This document shows positions 35,840 through 44,302 of a DNA stretch of 64,000 nt, piece by piece. The DNA is from Phytohabitans rumicis (lineage in GTDB: Bacteria; Actinomycetota; Actinomycetes; Mycobacteriales; Micromonosporaceae). A program made the position numbers and the translations under genes. The stretch is from the NCBI RefSeq assembly GCF_011764445.1, contig NZ_BLPG01000001.1, positions 434,001 to 498,000 on the forward strand, read 5' to 3'. The notes under the pieces are model-generated. The model did no database searches and had not been told where the DNA came from. It saw only the letters and a list, made by a program, of their open reading frames with translations. The first letter of the stretch is position 1. Each line of letters starts with the position of its first letter.

Positions 35840-36625
35840 TCACTGGAGGTTGACGAAGAGCCCGCCGTCGACGAGCAGGCTCGCGCCGGTGACGTACCGG
35901 GCGGCGTCGGAGGCGAGGAAGACGACCGGTCCGGCGAGGTCCTCCGGCTCGCCGAAGCGGCCCAGGGGGATCCGCCCGTTGAGGTAGGCCCGCTTGTCCG
36001 GGTCGCTCCAGTCGTCCTTGTTGATGTCGGTGGCGATCGCGCCGGGCAGGATCGAGTTGCAGGTGATGCCGTGCGGGCCGAGCGAAACGGCCATGGACTG
36101 CATCAGCGAGTGCATGCCGGCCTTGGTGGGCGTGTAGTGGGTCTGCATGCCGCCGCCGACGAGGGCGCTGATCGAGCTGACCGCGATGATCCGGCCGCCG
36201 CGCCCCTGGGCGACCATCACCCGGGCGGCGGCCTGCGAGCACAGGAACGCGCCCTTGAGGTTGACGTCGTGGACCCGGTCCCAGAGCTGCTCGGGCATGG
36301 TGAGGAAGTCGTGGAACGGGCAGATGCCGGCGCCGTTGACCAGGATGTCGAGCCCGCCGAGCGCGGCCGTCACGTCCTCGACCATCCGGGTGACGGCGGC
36401 GCCGTCGCAGACGTCCGCCTCGACGGTCACGGCCTTGCGCCCCAGGGCCTCGATCTCGGCGGCGACCGCCGCGGCGTCCTGCGCGTTGTCGTGGCCGAAC
36501 TCCGGCGTACCCGGGATGTGGTAGTTGACCGCGACGTCGGCGCCGGCGGCGGCCAGGCCCAGCGCGATGCCCCGCCCGATGCCCCGCGACGCCCCGGTCA
36601 CCAGGGCGATCCGTCCATCCAGCAC
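35840..36625 (-). CDS. SDR-family dehydrogenase, candidate L-rhamnose or sugar-acid dehydrogenase
   Basis: 261 residues, classical SDR. The cofactor motif is TGASRGIG (10-17), NAG is NGAG near 97-100, and the catalytic residues are S150 (AVSSISA), Y164 and K168 (YTPTK). The C-terminus has ILPGAIATDIN and VTGASLLVDGG. In non-phosphorylative L-rhamnose catabolism an SDR oxidises L-rhamnose to the lactone or a later 2-keto-3-deoxy acid; either role fits. The GTG start at 36625 has GAGGAGG 6 nt upstream. It follows the rhamnonate dehydratase gene by 10 bp and is probably co-transcribed with it. Confidence 0.88.
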   Translation of the reverse strand: MLDGRIALVTGASRGIGRGIALGLAAAGADVAVNYHIPGTPEFGHDNAQDAAAVAAEIEALGRKAVTVEADVCDGAAVTRMVEDVTAALGGLDILVNGAGICPFHDFLTMPEQLWDRVHDVNLKGAFLCSQAAARVMVAQGRGGRIIAVSSISALVGGGMQTHYTPTKAGMHSLMQSMAVSLGPHGITCNSILPGAIATDINKDDWSDPDKRAYLNGRIPLGRFGEPEDLAGPVVFLASDAARYVTGASLLVDGGLFVNLQ

Positions 36626-36635
36626 GGATGCCTCC

Positions 36636-37813
36636 TCAGTGGTCGTACGGCCGGCTCAGCGCCAGCTCGGGGTTGAGCCGCACGCCGAAGCCGGGCCGGT
36701 CGGGCACCCGGATCCGGCCACCGATCGGGATCGGCTCGTCGAGCAGGAGCGGGTGCATCATGGGCACCACCTCGCTGCCGTCCGGGTGCATCATCAGGAA
36801 CTCGGTGAACGGGCTGTTCGGCCGGGTGAGCACGAAGTGGTACGAGTACACACTGGACGCGTGCGGCACGACCGCCTTGCCGTGGCTGTCGGCCAGCGCG
36901 GCGATCCGCAACAGCTCGGTGATGCCGCCGCACCAGCCGACGTCCGGCTGCACGATGTCCACCTGGCCCAGCTCCAGCAGCAGCCGGAAGCCCCACCGGG
37001 TGGCCTCGTGCTCGCCGGCGGTCAGCAGCATCCGCGGCGGCATCCGGCGGCGCAGCTCGCCGTGGCCCCAGTAGTCGTCGGGCAACAGTGGTTCCTCGAT
37101 CCAGCGCAGGCCCAACCCGTCGGCGGCGTGGGCGAGGCGGGTGGCGTAGTCCAGGTCGAGCGACATCCAGCAGTCCCACATGAGCCAGAAGTCCTCACCG
37201 ACCCGCTGGCGCATTTCGGCGAGGGCGGCCAGGTTGGCGCGCAGCCCCTCCTCGCCCTCGGCGGGCCGTGCTTGAGCGGCAGCTTGCCGCCGATGAAGCC
37301 CATCTTCTGGGCCAGATCCGGGCGTGGGCCGGTGGCGTAGCAGACCAGCTCGTCGCGGACCGCGCCGCCGAGCATCGCGTATACCGGCTCCTGGCGGATC
37401 TGGCCCAGCAGGTCCCACAGCGCCAGATCCACGCCGCTGATCGCGTTGAGCACCACGCCCTTGCGTCCATAGTGGATGGTGGCGCGATACATCTGGTCCC
37501 AGAGCTTCTCGACGTCGGTGACCGGCTGCCCCTCCAGCAACCGGGCCAGGTGCCGCTCGACGATCCAGGCGCCGATCTCACCGCCGACCGTGACGCCGAA
37601 CCCGACGGCGCCGTCGTCGGCCTCCACCTGGACGACCAGCGTGCCGAGCACGTTGATCCCGAACGACTGGCGGCTGCCCCGGTACTGCGGATAGCGGGCC
37701 ATCGGCGTGGCGATGTGGTCGTCGATCCAATGCCCGGACGCCTGGTCGTGGTAGTCCCCGCCCCCGCCGCGCACCGTGTACGCGCGCACTTGCCGGATCC
37801 GCGGCACGCCCAC
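36636..37813 (-). pseudogene. rhmD: L-rhamnonate dehydratase, single-base frameshift
   Basis: The N-terminal part ([82 protein letters not shown]) and the C-terminal part in another frame ([78 protein letters not shown]) match L-rhamnonate dehydratase of the enolase superfamily very closely. The metal ligands (D of WDCWMS, E of WIEEP, E of GEHE) and catalytic His (VPHASS) are present. One base is missing near 37264; adding it gives 392 residues. The enzyme dehydrates L-rhamnonate to 2-keto-3-deoxy-L-rhamnonate. GTG 37813 follows GGGGAGG. Confidence 0.85.
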
Positions 37814-37815
37814 CC

Positions 37816-38796
37816 TTACGCCTCCCCGCAGTAGACCAGGATCTTGCTGGCGTCCAGCGCCCCGGAGGCGAGCCCGGCGAACGCGTCCGGCGCGCCGCCG
37901 AGGCCGGCCCGCCCGTCGACGAGGTGCTCCAACCCCGGCGGCCGGGTCGCCACCCAGGCCGCCGTCTCGCGGAACTCCCGCGCCGGGTAGCAGAAGCTGC
38001 CGATGACGCTGCGCTCGTAGGTGCTGACCGCGTACGCGGCGACGCTCACCTCGGGGGCGTTCATCCCGACCAGCACGACGCGGGCGCCCAGCGCGGAGCC
38101 GGCGAAGGCCGCCGCGAGGCTGGCGCTGCTGCCGACCGCGTCCAGCACCACCGTGGCCATGTCGCCCAGGTCGGCCAGGTCCGCCGGCTCGACGGCCTCG
38201 AAGCCCAGCCGGGACACCAGCGCCCGCCGGCTCGCGGTCGGCTCGCTCACCACCACGACGGCGGCGCCGAGCCGGCGCGCCGCCAGGGCGCATGCCTGCC
38301 CGATCGGCCCGCCGCCGATCACGAGCACCCGGTCGTCCGGGCTCACCCCGCCGCGCACCGCCGCGTGGTAACCCACCGACAACGGCTCGACCAGAGCGCC
38401 GTACTCGATGGGGGTGTCGACCGGGAGGACGACCACGTTGCCGGCCGGCACGGCCATGAGCTCGGCGAACGCCGACCGGTAGGTGGGGTCGACGCCGATG
38501 ATCCGGCGGCCCGCGCACAGCTGCTCGGTGCCGGCGGCGCACTGCGCGCAGATCCCGCAGCCGATCACCGGGTTGACCGTGACCAGCGCGCCCGAGCCTT
38601 CGATCCGGCCGACCGTCTCGTGGCCCATCACCTGCCCGGGGTGGCGCCGCCCGTTCTCGCCGGTGTAGCCATGCAGGTCGGAGCCGCAGATGCCGGTGGC
38701 GGCGACCCGGACGAGCACCTCGCCCGGTCCGGGCTCGGGATCCGGCAGCTGCTCGACCCGGATGTCGTTGGGGCCGTGGAAGACGAGCGCGCGCAT
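37816..38796 (-). CDS. Zinc-dependent medium-chain alcohol/polyol dehydrogenase
   Basis: 326 residues. Catalytic zinc ligands C37 (GICGSDLHG) and H59-E60 (MGHETVG) and the structural zinc cysteines C80, C83, C86 and C94 (CGICAQC...C) are all present. The Rossmann motif is [12 protein letters not shown]. It oxidises a sugar, polyol or sugar acid with NAD(P). Sitting between rhamnonate dehydratase and the MBL-fold gene, it may oxidise L-rhamnose or a 2-keto-3-deoxy-rhamnonate-type intermediate. The ATG at 38796 lies 3 nt after the probable natural end of the upstream gene. Confidence 0.88.
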   Translation of the reverse strand: MRALVFHGPNDIRVEQLPDPEPGPGEVLVRVAATGICGSDLHGYTGENGRRHPGQVMGHETVGRIEGSGALVTVNPVIGCGICAQCAAGTEQLCAGRRIIGVDPTYRSAFAELMAVPAGNVVVLPVDTPIEYGALVEPLSVGYHAAVRGGVSPDDRVLVIGGGPIGQACALAARRLGAAVVVVSEPTASRRALVSRLGFEAVEPADLADLGDMATVVLDAVGSSASLAAAFAGSALGARVVLVGMNAPEVSVAAYAVSTYERSVIGSFCYPAREFRETAAWVATRPPGLEHLVDGRAGLGGAPDAFAGLASGALDASKILVYCGEA

Positions 38797-38799
38797 CGG

Positions 38800-39584
38800 T
38801 CACTCCCCGCGATGACGCCGTCGGCGTACCGGTCGAAGACCTTGGGGTCGTAGAGCGGCACGATGTGGTCGGCGACCCGGCGGGTGCGCTCGTAGCAGGC
38901 GAGCCCTTCGTACATGTTCTCGTTGATGCCGAGCATCCGGCCCTCCTCGACGTTCTCGTAGTAGAAGAAGGCGTCCGACGCGACCACGGTGCCGGCGGTC
39001 GAGTCGACCTCGACGGCGATCGAGGCCCGGTGGTGCGTGCCGGCCCACCACGTCCGCAGCCCCGGCACCACCTCGTCCTCGTCCTCCAGCAGCCGCACCC
39101 GGTCCCACCCGTCGGTGACCAGGTGCACCAGCACCTCCGGGGAGATCGAGGTCCACCGGTTGTCGTGCGGGTGCTGGTGGGTGGTGTGGAAGTGGATCCA
39201 GCCGGTCTTCGACAGGCACACCTGCGCGTGGGGAAACAGCGGGATGCCGGCCGTCGTGTAGAGCTGGAACGGCGTGGCGAATACGTGGGTCACCTCGTCG
39301 GGGCGTACGCCCACGCGGGCCAGCTGCGCCTGGATGGTCTCGGTGTCGTCGCGCGCGTAGAGCGCGCGCGGCCCGAGGATCGAGGTCCAGATCTCGTTGA
39401 GGGGCCCGAGGTCGGCCGGCGCGCCGGTGTTGACCAGCGCGGTCACCCCCGGGCCGCGGACCAGCAGGACCTGGAACGTCAGCGGGAACCACCGGTCCCA
39501 CTCCCCCATCCAGAACAGCTCCGGCCCGGGGATCTCCGTGCGCCCGACCGGCAACGCCTGTACCGCGAACGTCATGATCCGCAC
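38800..39584 (-). CDS. Metallo-beta-lactamase-fold protein lacking the HxHxDH motif
   Basis: About 261 residues. The fold is recognisable ([48 protein letters not shown]), but the position of the HxHxDH zinc motif reads [19 protein letters not shown], so the usual metal ligands are missing. Other His residues ([11 protein letters not shown]) occur later. It could be a lactonase using different ligands or a non-catalytic member. As written, the frame runs past 38800 to 38628, overlapping the dehydrogenase by 169 bp; one extra C in the run 38805-38808 would end it with GVIAGE and TGA at 38800. I used that end. Confidence 0.65.
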
Positions 39585-39603
39585 TCTACCCGCTCTGTCA
39601 AGG

Positions 39604-39631
39604 ATGCGAACCTCTGTTCAGATATGCGAAC
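39604..39631. promoter_or_regulatory. Repeat operator in the IclR/MBL divergent promoter
   Basis: ATGCGAAC occurs at 39604-39611 and again at 39624-39631, exactly 20 bp apart (two helical turns). GAAC and GTTC half-sites form overlapping inverted repeats (GAAC-CTCT-GTTC, GTTC-N8-GAAC). The site lies between the divergent MBL and IclR starts, as expected for an IclR-type regulator. A -10 box TAGTCT at 39638-39643 lies 7 nt before the IclR GTG. Confidence 0.7.
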
Positions 39632-39650
39632 TCCGGCTAGTCTTGGCGCC

Positions 39651-40415
39651 GTGACGGCGGTCGAGACGGTCAAGTCGGCCCAGCGCGTGCTGGCCATCCT
39701 GGAGCTGCTGACGGCGCGGGCGGCGCAGCTGACGTTCACCGAGATCGCCGGTGCGCTCGGCTATCCCCGGTCCAGCCTGCACAGCCTGCTGGCGACGCTC
39801 GTCCAGTCCGGCTGGGCCGAGCTCGACCCGGTCACCCGGCGGTACGCGCTGGGCATCCGCGCCTGGCAGGCCGGCAACGCGTACCTGCGCGCCGTCGAGC
39901 TGGCCGACCGGGCCCAGCCGTACATGGAACAGGTCCGCGACGCGCTCGACGAGACCGTCCAACTCGCCGTCCGCGACGGACGGCACAACGTGTACGTCGC
40001 GAAGGCCGACGGAAGCCAACTGCTGGTACTCGCCTCCGCAGTCGGCCGGCGCCTGGCCGCACACGCGACCGGCGTCGGCAAGGTGCTGCTCGCCGACCTA
40101 CCCGAGGCCGAACGCCGCGCCCTGCTGTCGGCACAACCGCTGGAGCGCTACACCGGCAACACCCTCACCGACCTCGACCGGCTGGAAAAGGAGCTCGCCC
40201 TCATCCGCCAGCGCGGGCACAGCATGGACAACGAGGAGTACACCCTCGGCGTCCGCTGCGTCGCCGTGCCCGTACGCGACCACAGCGGCCGGGTCGTCGC
40301 CGGCCTGAGCGTGTCGGTGCCGACGATCCGCTTCGACCAGGCCCGAGCCGACCAGGCACTCGCGCTGCTCACCACCGCCTCGGCCGGGCTGTCCGCCGCG
40401 CTCGGCTGGCCTTAA
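39651..40415 (+). CDS. IclR-family transcriptional regulator
   Basis: 254 residues from the GTG at 39651. An N-terminal winged helix (about 5-65: KSAQRVLAILELLTARAAQLTFTEIAGALGYPRSSLHSLLATL) precedes the IclR ligand-binding domain (VAKADGSQLLVLASAVGRRLAAHATGVGKVLLA; NEEYTLGVRCVAVPV). IclR proteins commonly control sugar-acid catabolism and sense the pathway intermediate. It is divergent from the MBL-dehydrogenase-dehydratase-SDR set, making it the probable local regulator of rhamnonate metabolism. The -10 box position suggests a leaderless mRNA. Confidence 0.9.
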   Translation: MTAVETVKSAQRVLAILELLTARAAQLTFTEIAGALGYPRSSLHSLLATLVQSGWAELDPVTRRYALGIRAWQAGNAYLRAVELADRAQPYMEQVRDALDETVQLAVRDGRHNVYVAKADGSQLLVLASAVGRRLAAHATGVGKVLLADLPEAERRALLSAQPLERYTGNTLTDLDRLEKELALIRQRGHSMDNEEYTLGVRCVAVPVRDHSGRVVAGLSVSVPTIRFDQARADQALALLTTASAGLSAALGWP

Positions 40416-40423
40416 TCTGGCCG

Positions 40424-40879
40424 CTACTCGCGCTCGACCCTTCGCAGCCCGCGCGTGGGCGTCCACCATTCGACGACGAGCAGCGTCGCCGCGTCGTTGA
40501 GGTGGGTGTGCACGACCTCGGCGATGTCGGCGTGGAAGCGGTCGCCGTCCGGCCCTTCGGTGATCGGTCCGGCGGCGATCGCCCGACCGGAGATCTTCGC
40601 CTCCCCCGGCCACTGTGCCTCGGCGCCCTCGACCGGGTCGACCGTGGCACTGTGCAGGGCGAACCGTGGGTCCCGGCGCAGATCCGCACCCTTGCGCGCG
40701 TTGGACATCGAGCCGAAGACCAATTCGCCGTCCTCGAAGACCGCCTCGATCCCGGAGATCCGCGGCGAACCGTCGGCCCGCAAGGTGGCGACTGTCTTGT
40801 GTCTGTGGGCCTCGAACAACGCCCGCACCCGCTGCGCGAACTCCGGAACTGCCCGTTCGACATCCTGCCATGCCGTCAT
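40424..40879 (-). CDS. Pyridoxamine 5'-phosphate oxidase family (PPOX) protein
   Basis: 151 residues with a split-barrel flavin-binding fold: HRHKTVATLRADGSPRISGIEAVFEDGELVFGSMSNARKGADLRRDPRFALHSATVD in segments, then EAKISGRAIA. Such actinobacterial proteins bind FMN or F420 and reduce or protect against xenobiotics; they are not PdxH. It converges on the IclR gene with an 8-bp gap and is divergent from the GH16 gene. Substrate unknown. Confidence 0.88.
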   Translation of the reverse strand: MTAWQDVERAVPEFAQRVRALFEAHRHKTVATLRADGSPRISGIEAVFEDGELVFGSMSNARKGADLRRDPRFALHSATVDPVEGAEAQWPGEAKISGRAIAAGPITEGPDGDRFHADIAEVVHTHLNDAATLLVVEWWTPTRGLRRVERE

Positions 40880-40929
40880 ACGCCCATGATCTCACCGGGT
40901 TGTCCCGCGCCACTCGCTATGCTCACGCG

Positions 40930-41685
40930 GTGCGCTTCCGCGACGACTTCGACGGCGACGACCTCGACCTGTCGGTGTGGATTCCGCATTACCTGCCGCA
41001 GTGGAGCTCGCGCGCCGAGAGTGCGGCGACGTACGCCGTCGCCGACTCAGAACTACGACTGTCGATCCCGTCCGGGCAGGGCCTGTGGTGCCCCGCCGAG
41101 CACGAGGGCCCGCTACGGGTCTCGGCCGTCCAGTCCGGCGTGTTCTCCGGCGACGTGGGCAGCACGGTTGGCCAGCAGCCGTTCCGCGACGGGCTCCGCG
41201 TCCGAGAGGCGCAGCCCACGCGGTGGGGCTGGACCCCGCACCACGGCGTCCTGCAGGTCCGTGCGCGCATGGAGCTGACCGCGCGCTCGATGGCGTCGGT
41301 CTGGATGGTCGGCATCGAGGACGAACCCCAACGCTGCGGCGAGATCTGCCTCTTCGAGGTCTTCGGCGACGCGATCGACCGCGCCGGGGCAGCGGTCGGC
41401 ATGGGCGTTCACCCGTTCCGCGACCCCGCCCTGCGCGACGACTTCGCCGCGCCGCGGCTACCGATCGACGTGACCGACTTCCACGCCTACACCGCCGATT
41501 GGCGGCCGGGCCGGGTGGACTTCTTCGTCGACGAAGACCACGTCCGCACCGTGGAACAGGCACCGGACTACCCCATGCAAATGATGATCGGCGTCTTCGA
41601 CTTTCCCGCGAGGCCAGGAGCGGCCGCGCACGCTGACCATGTGCCGCTGTTCGTCCTGGACCACGTGCACCAGCTCGACCGTTAG
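40930..41685 (+). CDS. GH16-family-like protein with altered active-site motif
   Basis: 251 residues with no signal peptide. The GH16 jelly roll is evident (RDDFDGDDLDLSVW; GVLQVRARMELTARSMASVWMVG; FHAYTADWRPGRVDFFVDED). The active-site motif, canonically ExDxxE, reads E138-I-C140-L-F-E143: both catalytic Glu remain but the middle Asp is Cys. It may still hydrolyse a beta-glucan-like substrate or have another specificity. The start GTG 40930 follows a TATGCT -10-like box by six bases. It is divergent from the PPOX gene and faces the pectin esterase operon across a palindromic repeat. Confidence 0.78.
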   Translation: MRFRDDFDGDDLDLSVWIPHYLPQWSSRAESAATYAVADSELRLSIPSGQGLWCPAEHEGPLRVSAVQSGVFSGDVGSTVGQQPFRDGLRVREAQPTRWGWTPHHGVLQVRARMELTARSMASVWMVGIEDEPQRCGEICLFEVFGDAIDRAGAAVGMGVHPFRDPALRDDFAAPRLPIDVTDFHAYTADWRPGRVDFFVDEDHVRTVEQAPDYPMQMMIGVFDFPARPGAAAHADHVPLFVLDHVHQLDR

Positions 41686-41691
41686 CCCACG

Positions 41692-41781
41692 TCCCGCCGA
41701 TCAAGGACTTTCGCGTCGATCAAGGGCGAACGGTCGCGGATTGGAGATCCCAGCACGACCATATGCCCTTGATCGGCGGGA
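41692..41781. repeat. GATCAAGG palindrome between convergent genes
   Basis: TCCCGCCGATCAAGG (41692-41706) is repeated in perfect inverted form at 41767-41781. An internal CGATCAAGGGC at 41717-41727 is a third partial copy. It fills the gap between the GH16 and esterase stops, and could be a terminator or interspersed repeat related to the element at 28999. Confidence 0.7.
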
Positions 41782-41806
41782 AGGGGCGCGGACCGTGTGG
41801 CTACAG

Positions 41807-42982
41807 CTACACCCAGCGGCTCAGCCAGGCGAAGGCTTCCTCCTGCATTTGGTCGACGAAGACGTGCCCGAATCCGGGCCAGATCTTGGTGGTCAGCTGG
41901 TCGTCCGCGGCCCGCGACCGCCACACCGCGCGCATCTTCGTGTAGGCGTCGGTCATGCCCGCGGTGGTGAACAGCGGGTCGTTCTCGCCGCCGAAGAACA
42001 GCATCGGCCGAGGCGCGGCGATGCTCGCCACGTCGGGAATGTCCAGGTGCTGGTACAGGCCGGGGTGGAGCATGAAGAACGCGGACTGGCCGCGCAGGGT
42101 GTTGTTGCCCGGGACCATCATCTCCTTGAGCGTGGTCATCCAGCAGACGGACAGCGCGGCACGGACGTGGTCCGACAACGCGGCCACCTGCCAGGCGCGG
42201 TATCCGCCCATCGAGAAGCCCAGCGCGGCGATCCGCCGTCTGTCCACTTCGGGCAGTTTGGCGAGCAGGGCGGCGGCGCGGACGTCCTCGCGGGCCATCA
42301 GCCCACCGAGCGACCCGCCAAGATTGAACAGGTTGCTGGCCAGGGCCTGCTGGCCGTCGTACGCGAGTCCGGACCGGTCGCCCCAGCCGAGCGCGTCCAC
42401 GGCCAGCACCGCGTAGCCGCGGGCGGCGAGCTGGTTGCCGACGAAGCGACCGCTGAAGTACCTGTCGGCCCAGGACCGTGCCGAGGCGAGGCGCGTCTCG
42501 TCGTACCAGGGCTGGATCAGTTTTTCCTTGCCGATGTCGAACCTCGCGCCGTGGTCGTGCAGCAGGAGCACGCCCGGGAACGGCCCCGGGCCGTCCGGCA
42601 CCAGCATCGTCGCCCGTACCCGGCTGTGCCGGGTGACGTTGAACAGCAGCATCCGTTGCGTGTACCCGTCCGCCGGCCGCTCGTCGACGATCTCCACATC
42701 GAACGGTGTGCGATCGGCCGGCTGGAAGAGCAGCTCCTCGAACCTCTGCCGGGCCGTGCGCCGCCAGGTACGGAAGTCATGGATCGGCGAGCTGCCCCAG
42801 GCCAGCGGGAAGGTCAGCTCCCGCTTGAGCGCCTCGTAGAAGACCGGAAGGTTGCCCCCGACGACCGCGGGAGACTCGACGACTCCGGGAGGTGTCGCCA
42901 CTGCCGCCGTCGCGACCGTCGCCGCACCGGCCGCGCCGAGCAGGGAGAGCGCGGGGAGGGACACGAGCGATCGCCGCTTCAT
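41807..42982 (-). CDS. Exported alpha/beta hydrolase, acetylxylan-esterase/dienelactone-hydrolase type
   Basis: 391 residues from the ATG at 42982, overlapping the pectinesterase stop by 4 bp. The N-terminus (KRRSLVSLPALSLLGAAGA) is a signal peptide with a twin-arginine flavour, possibly Tat-exported. The triad is S257 (LGFSMGG), D335 (GENDP) and H373 (GFGHVFV). A conserved region SRVRATMLVPDGPGPFPGVLLLHDHG supports the large bacterial esterase group acting on polysaccharide acyl groups. Coupling to a pectinesterase suggests removal of acetyl or similar esters from pectin. Exact bond unknown. Confidence 0.8.
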   Translation of the reverse strand: MKRRSLVSLPALSLLGAAGAATVATAAVATPPGVVESPAVVGGNLPVFYEALKRELTFPLAWGSSPIHDFRTWRRTARQRFEELLFQPADRTPFDVEIVDERPADGYTQRMLLFNVTRHSRVRATMLVPDGPGPFPGVLLLHDHGARFDIGKEKLIQPWYDETRLASARSWADRYFSGRFVGNQLAARGYAVLAVDALGWGDRSGLAYDGQQALASNLFNLGGSLGGLMAREDVRAAALLAKLPEVDRRRIAALGFSMGGYRAWQVAALSDHVRAALSVCWMTTLKEMMVPGNNTLRGQSAFFMLHPGLYQHLDIPDVASIAAPRPMLFFGGENDPLFTTAGMTDAYTKMRAVWRSRAADDQLTTKIWPGFGHVFVDQMQEEAFAWLSRWV

Positions 42983-44271
42983 GCCGGGCTCCCGGCGCTC
43001 GGGCCGGCGTTGCCGTACTCGAAGAGGCGGTTGTACGCGGGGTCGTCGAGGTCGCGGCCCGGGTCGGTGCGGGCGGCGAACGGGCGGGCGGTGGTGGCCG
43101 CCGGGGCCCACGGCGCCACCGGATCGAAGCCCGCGCCGAGGTAGCTGTCCCGGATGACGAGCTGCCCGTTGGGGCTGACGCCCGGCAGGTACCCGGTCGC
43201 GCCCGCGCCCTGGTCCCAGGCTCGGCCCAGGTGCCCGGTCGGTGCGGCCGCTGCCAGGTAGCCCTCGTCGGCGGTGATCCAGCAGTGCCGGACCAGGAAG
43301 CCGTACGGGTAGCCGGGCGCGGTGCTCGGGGCGAAAATGACGCCACCGGACGGCTTGCGCGTCGACACCAGGTGGAACCTGCTGCGCTCGAACAGCGCGC
43401 TGGCCCGGCCGAAGACGAAGTCCGTATCGCCCTCGATGTAGCTGTCGCGGACGAGCACCCGAGCGATCCGGTCCGGGTCGTTCGCGTTGGCGTAGAAGGT
43501 GTCCTGGCGGCCGATCAGCCGGACCTGCTCGACCTGCGTGCGGTCGGCGTCTGTGCGCAGCGCGAGTGCCTGGTGGGTGCCGCGGTCCACCGTGTCCAGC
43601 AGGGTGTTGGTGATGGTCAGCCCGCGCAGTCGCAGGTCGGTGCTCTGCGCCCAGACCACGGTGGCGCACAGGCCGGCCGTCGCGCTGGTCCTCGTCGCGC
43701 ACGACTGGAACATCGGCCACGCCGGGTCGCCTTCGGCCAACTGTCCGGCTGGATTGACCAGGGCGGCCCATGCCGCCGGCGTGATCGTCGCGTCCACCGT
43801 GAACTCCAGCCGCACGTCCGCCGGGCGGCCGGCCCCGTACAGCGTCAGCGGCGGCGTACCGGCGGGGATGAAGACCGTTCCGGTGTACGTGCCGGGCAGG
43901 ATCTTGACGTATCGGCGGCCCGTCCCGCCCGCGGCGAACACCGCGTTCACCGCGGCCTGCACGGTGGTGTGCGTCGCCCCGTGCACGCCGACCGAGGCGC
44001 CCACGACGAAGTCGGGCCGGCCGGTGACGAGAATCGGGCCGGGATGCCAGGGATCCTTGGTCGGCGCCGCGTACGGCCCGGACCAGCCCAGGTAGCTGGC
44101 CGCGGCGTACGGCGCGGCCTCGGCCCGGGACAGGATCGGCCGGATGGGCGTACCCGGCGCGGTCTGCACCGCGTGGGCGTGCGCGGGTGCGGGTGCGGGC
44201 AGCAACAGGGCCACCGTGGTCGCCGCCGCCGCGGCCGCCAGACGGCGAAGGATGGCCGGGAAAGGATTCAT
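42979..44271 (-). CDS. Secreted pectinesterase (CE8)
   Basis: 430 residues from the ATG at 44271 (GGGAGATAGG upstream; the frame reaches 44310). A signal peptide ends near PAHA at residue ~33. The CE8 beta-helix motifs are present: TTVQAAVNAVFAAGG, G-R-Q256-D257-TFYA, Y-I-E-G-D-T-D284-F-V-F-G, and LGRAWD. D257 and D284 are the catalytic pair and the Arg of LGRAW binds substrate. The enzyme de-methylates homogalacturonan outside the cell, making it accessible to pectate lyase. A LacI-type operator 18 bp upstream nearly matches that of the pectate lyase gene. It is coupled to the downstream esterase. Confidence 0.92.
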   Translation of the reverse strand: MNPFPAILRRLAAAAAATTVALLLPAPAPAHAHAVQTAPGTPIRPILSRAEAAPYAAASYLGWSGPYAAPTKDPWHPGPILVTGRPDFVVGASVGVHGATHTTVQAAVNAVFAAGGTGRRYVKILPGTYTGTVFIPAGTPPLTLYGAGRPADVRLEFTVDATITPAAWAALVNPAGQLAEGDPAWPMFQSCATRTSATAGLCATVVWAQSTDLRLRGLTITNTLLDTVDRGTHQALALRTDADRTQVEQVRLIGRQDTFYANANDPDRIARVLVRDSYIEGDTDFVFGRASALFERSRFHLVSTRKPSGGVIFAPSTAPGYPYGFLVRHCWITADEGYLAAAAPTGHLGRAWDQGAGATGYLPGVSPNGQLVIRDSYLGAGFDPVAPWAPAATTARPFAARTDPGRDLDDPAYNRLFEYGNAGPSAGSPA

Positions 44272-44288
44272 GGTCGACCTATCTCCCA

Positions 44289-44302
44289 GGAAAGCGCTTA
44301 CC
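44289..44302. promoter_or_regulatory. LacI-type operator GGAAAGCGCTTACC
   Basis: A 14-bp site differing by one base from the perfect palindrome upstream of the pectate lyase (11977-11990). It lies 18 bp upstream of the pectinesterase start. The shared site indicates common control of pectin depolymerisation genes by a repressor encoded outside this window. Confidence 0.78.
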
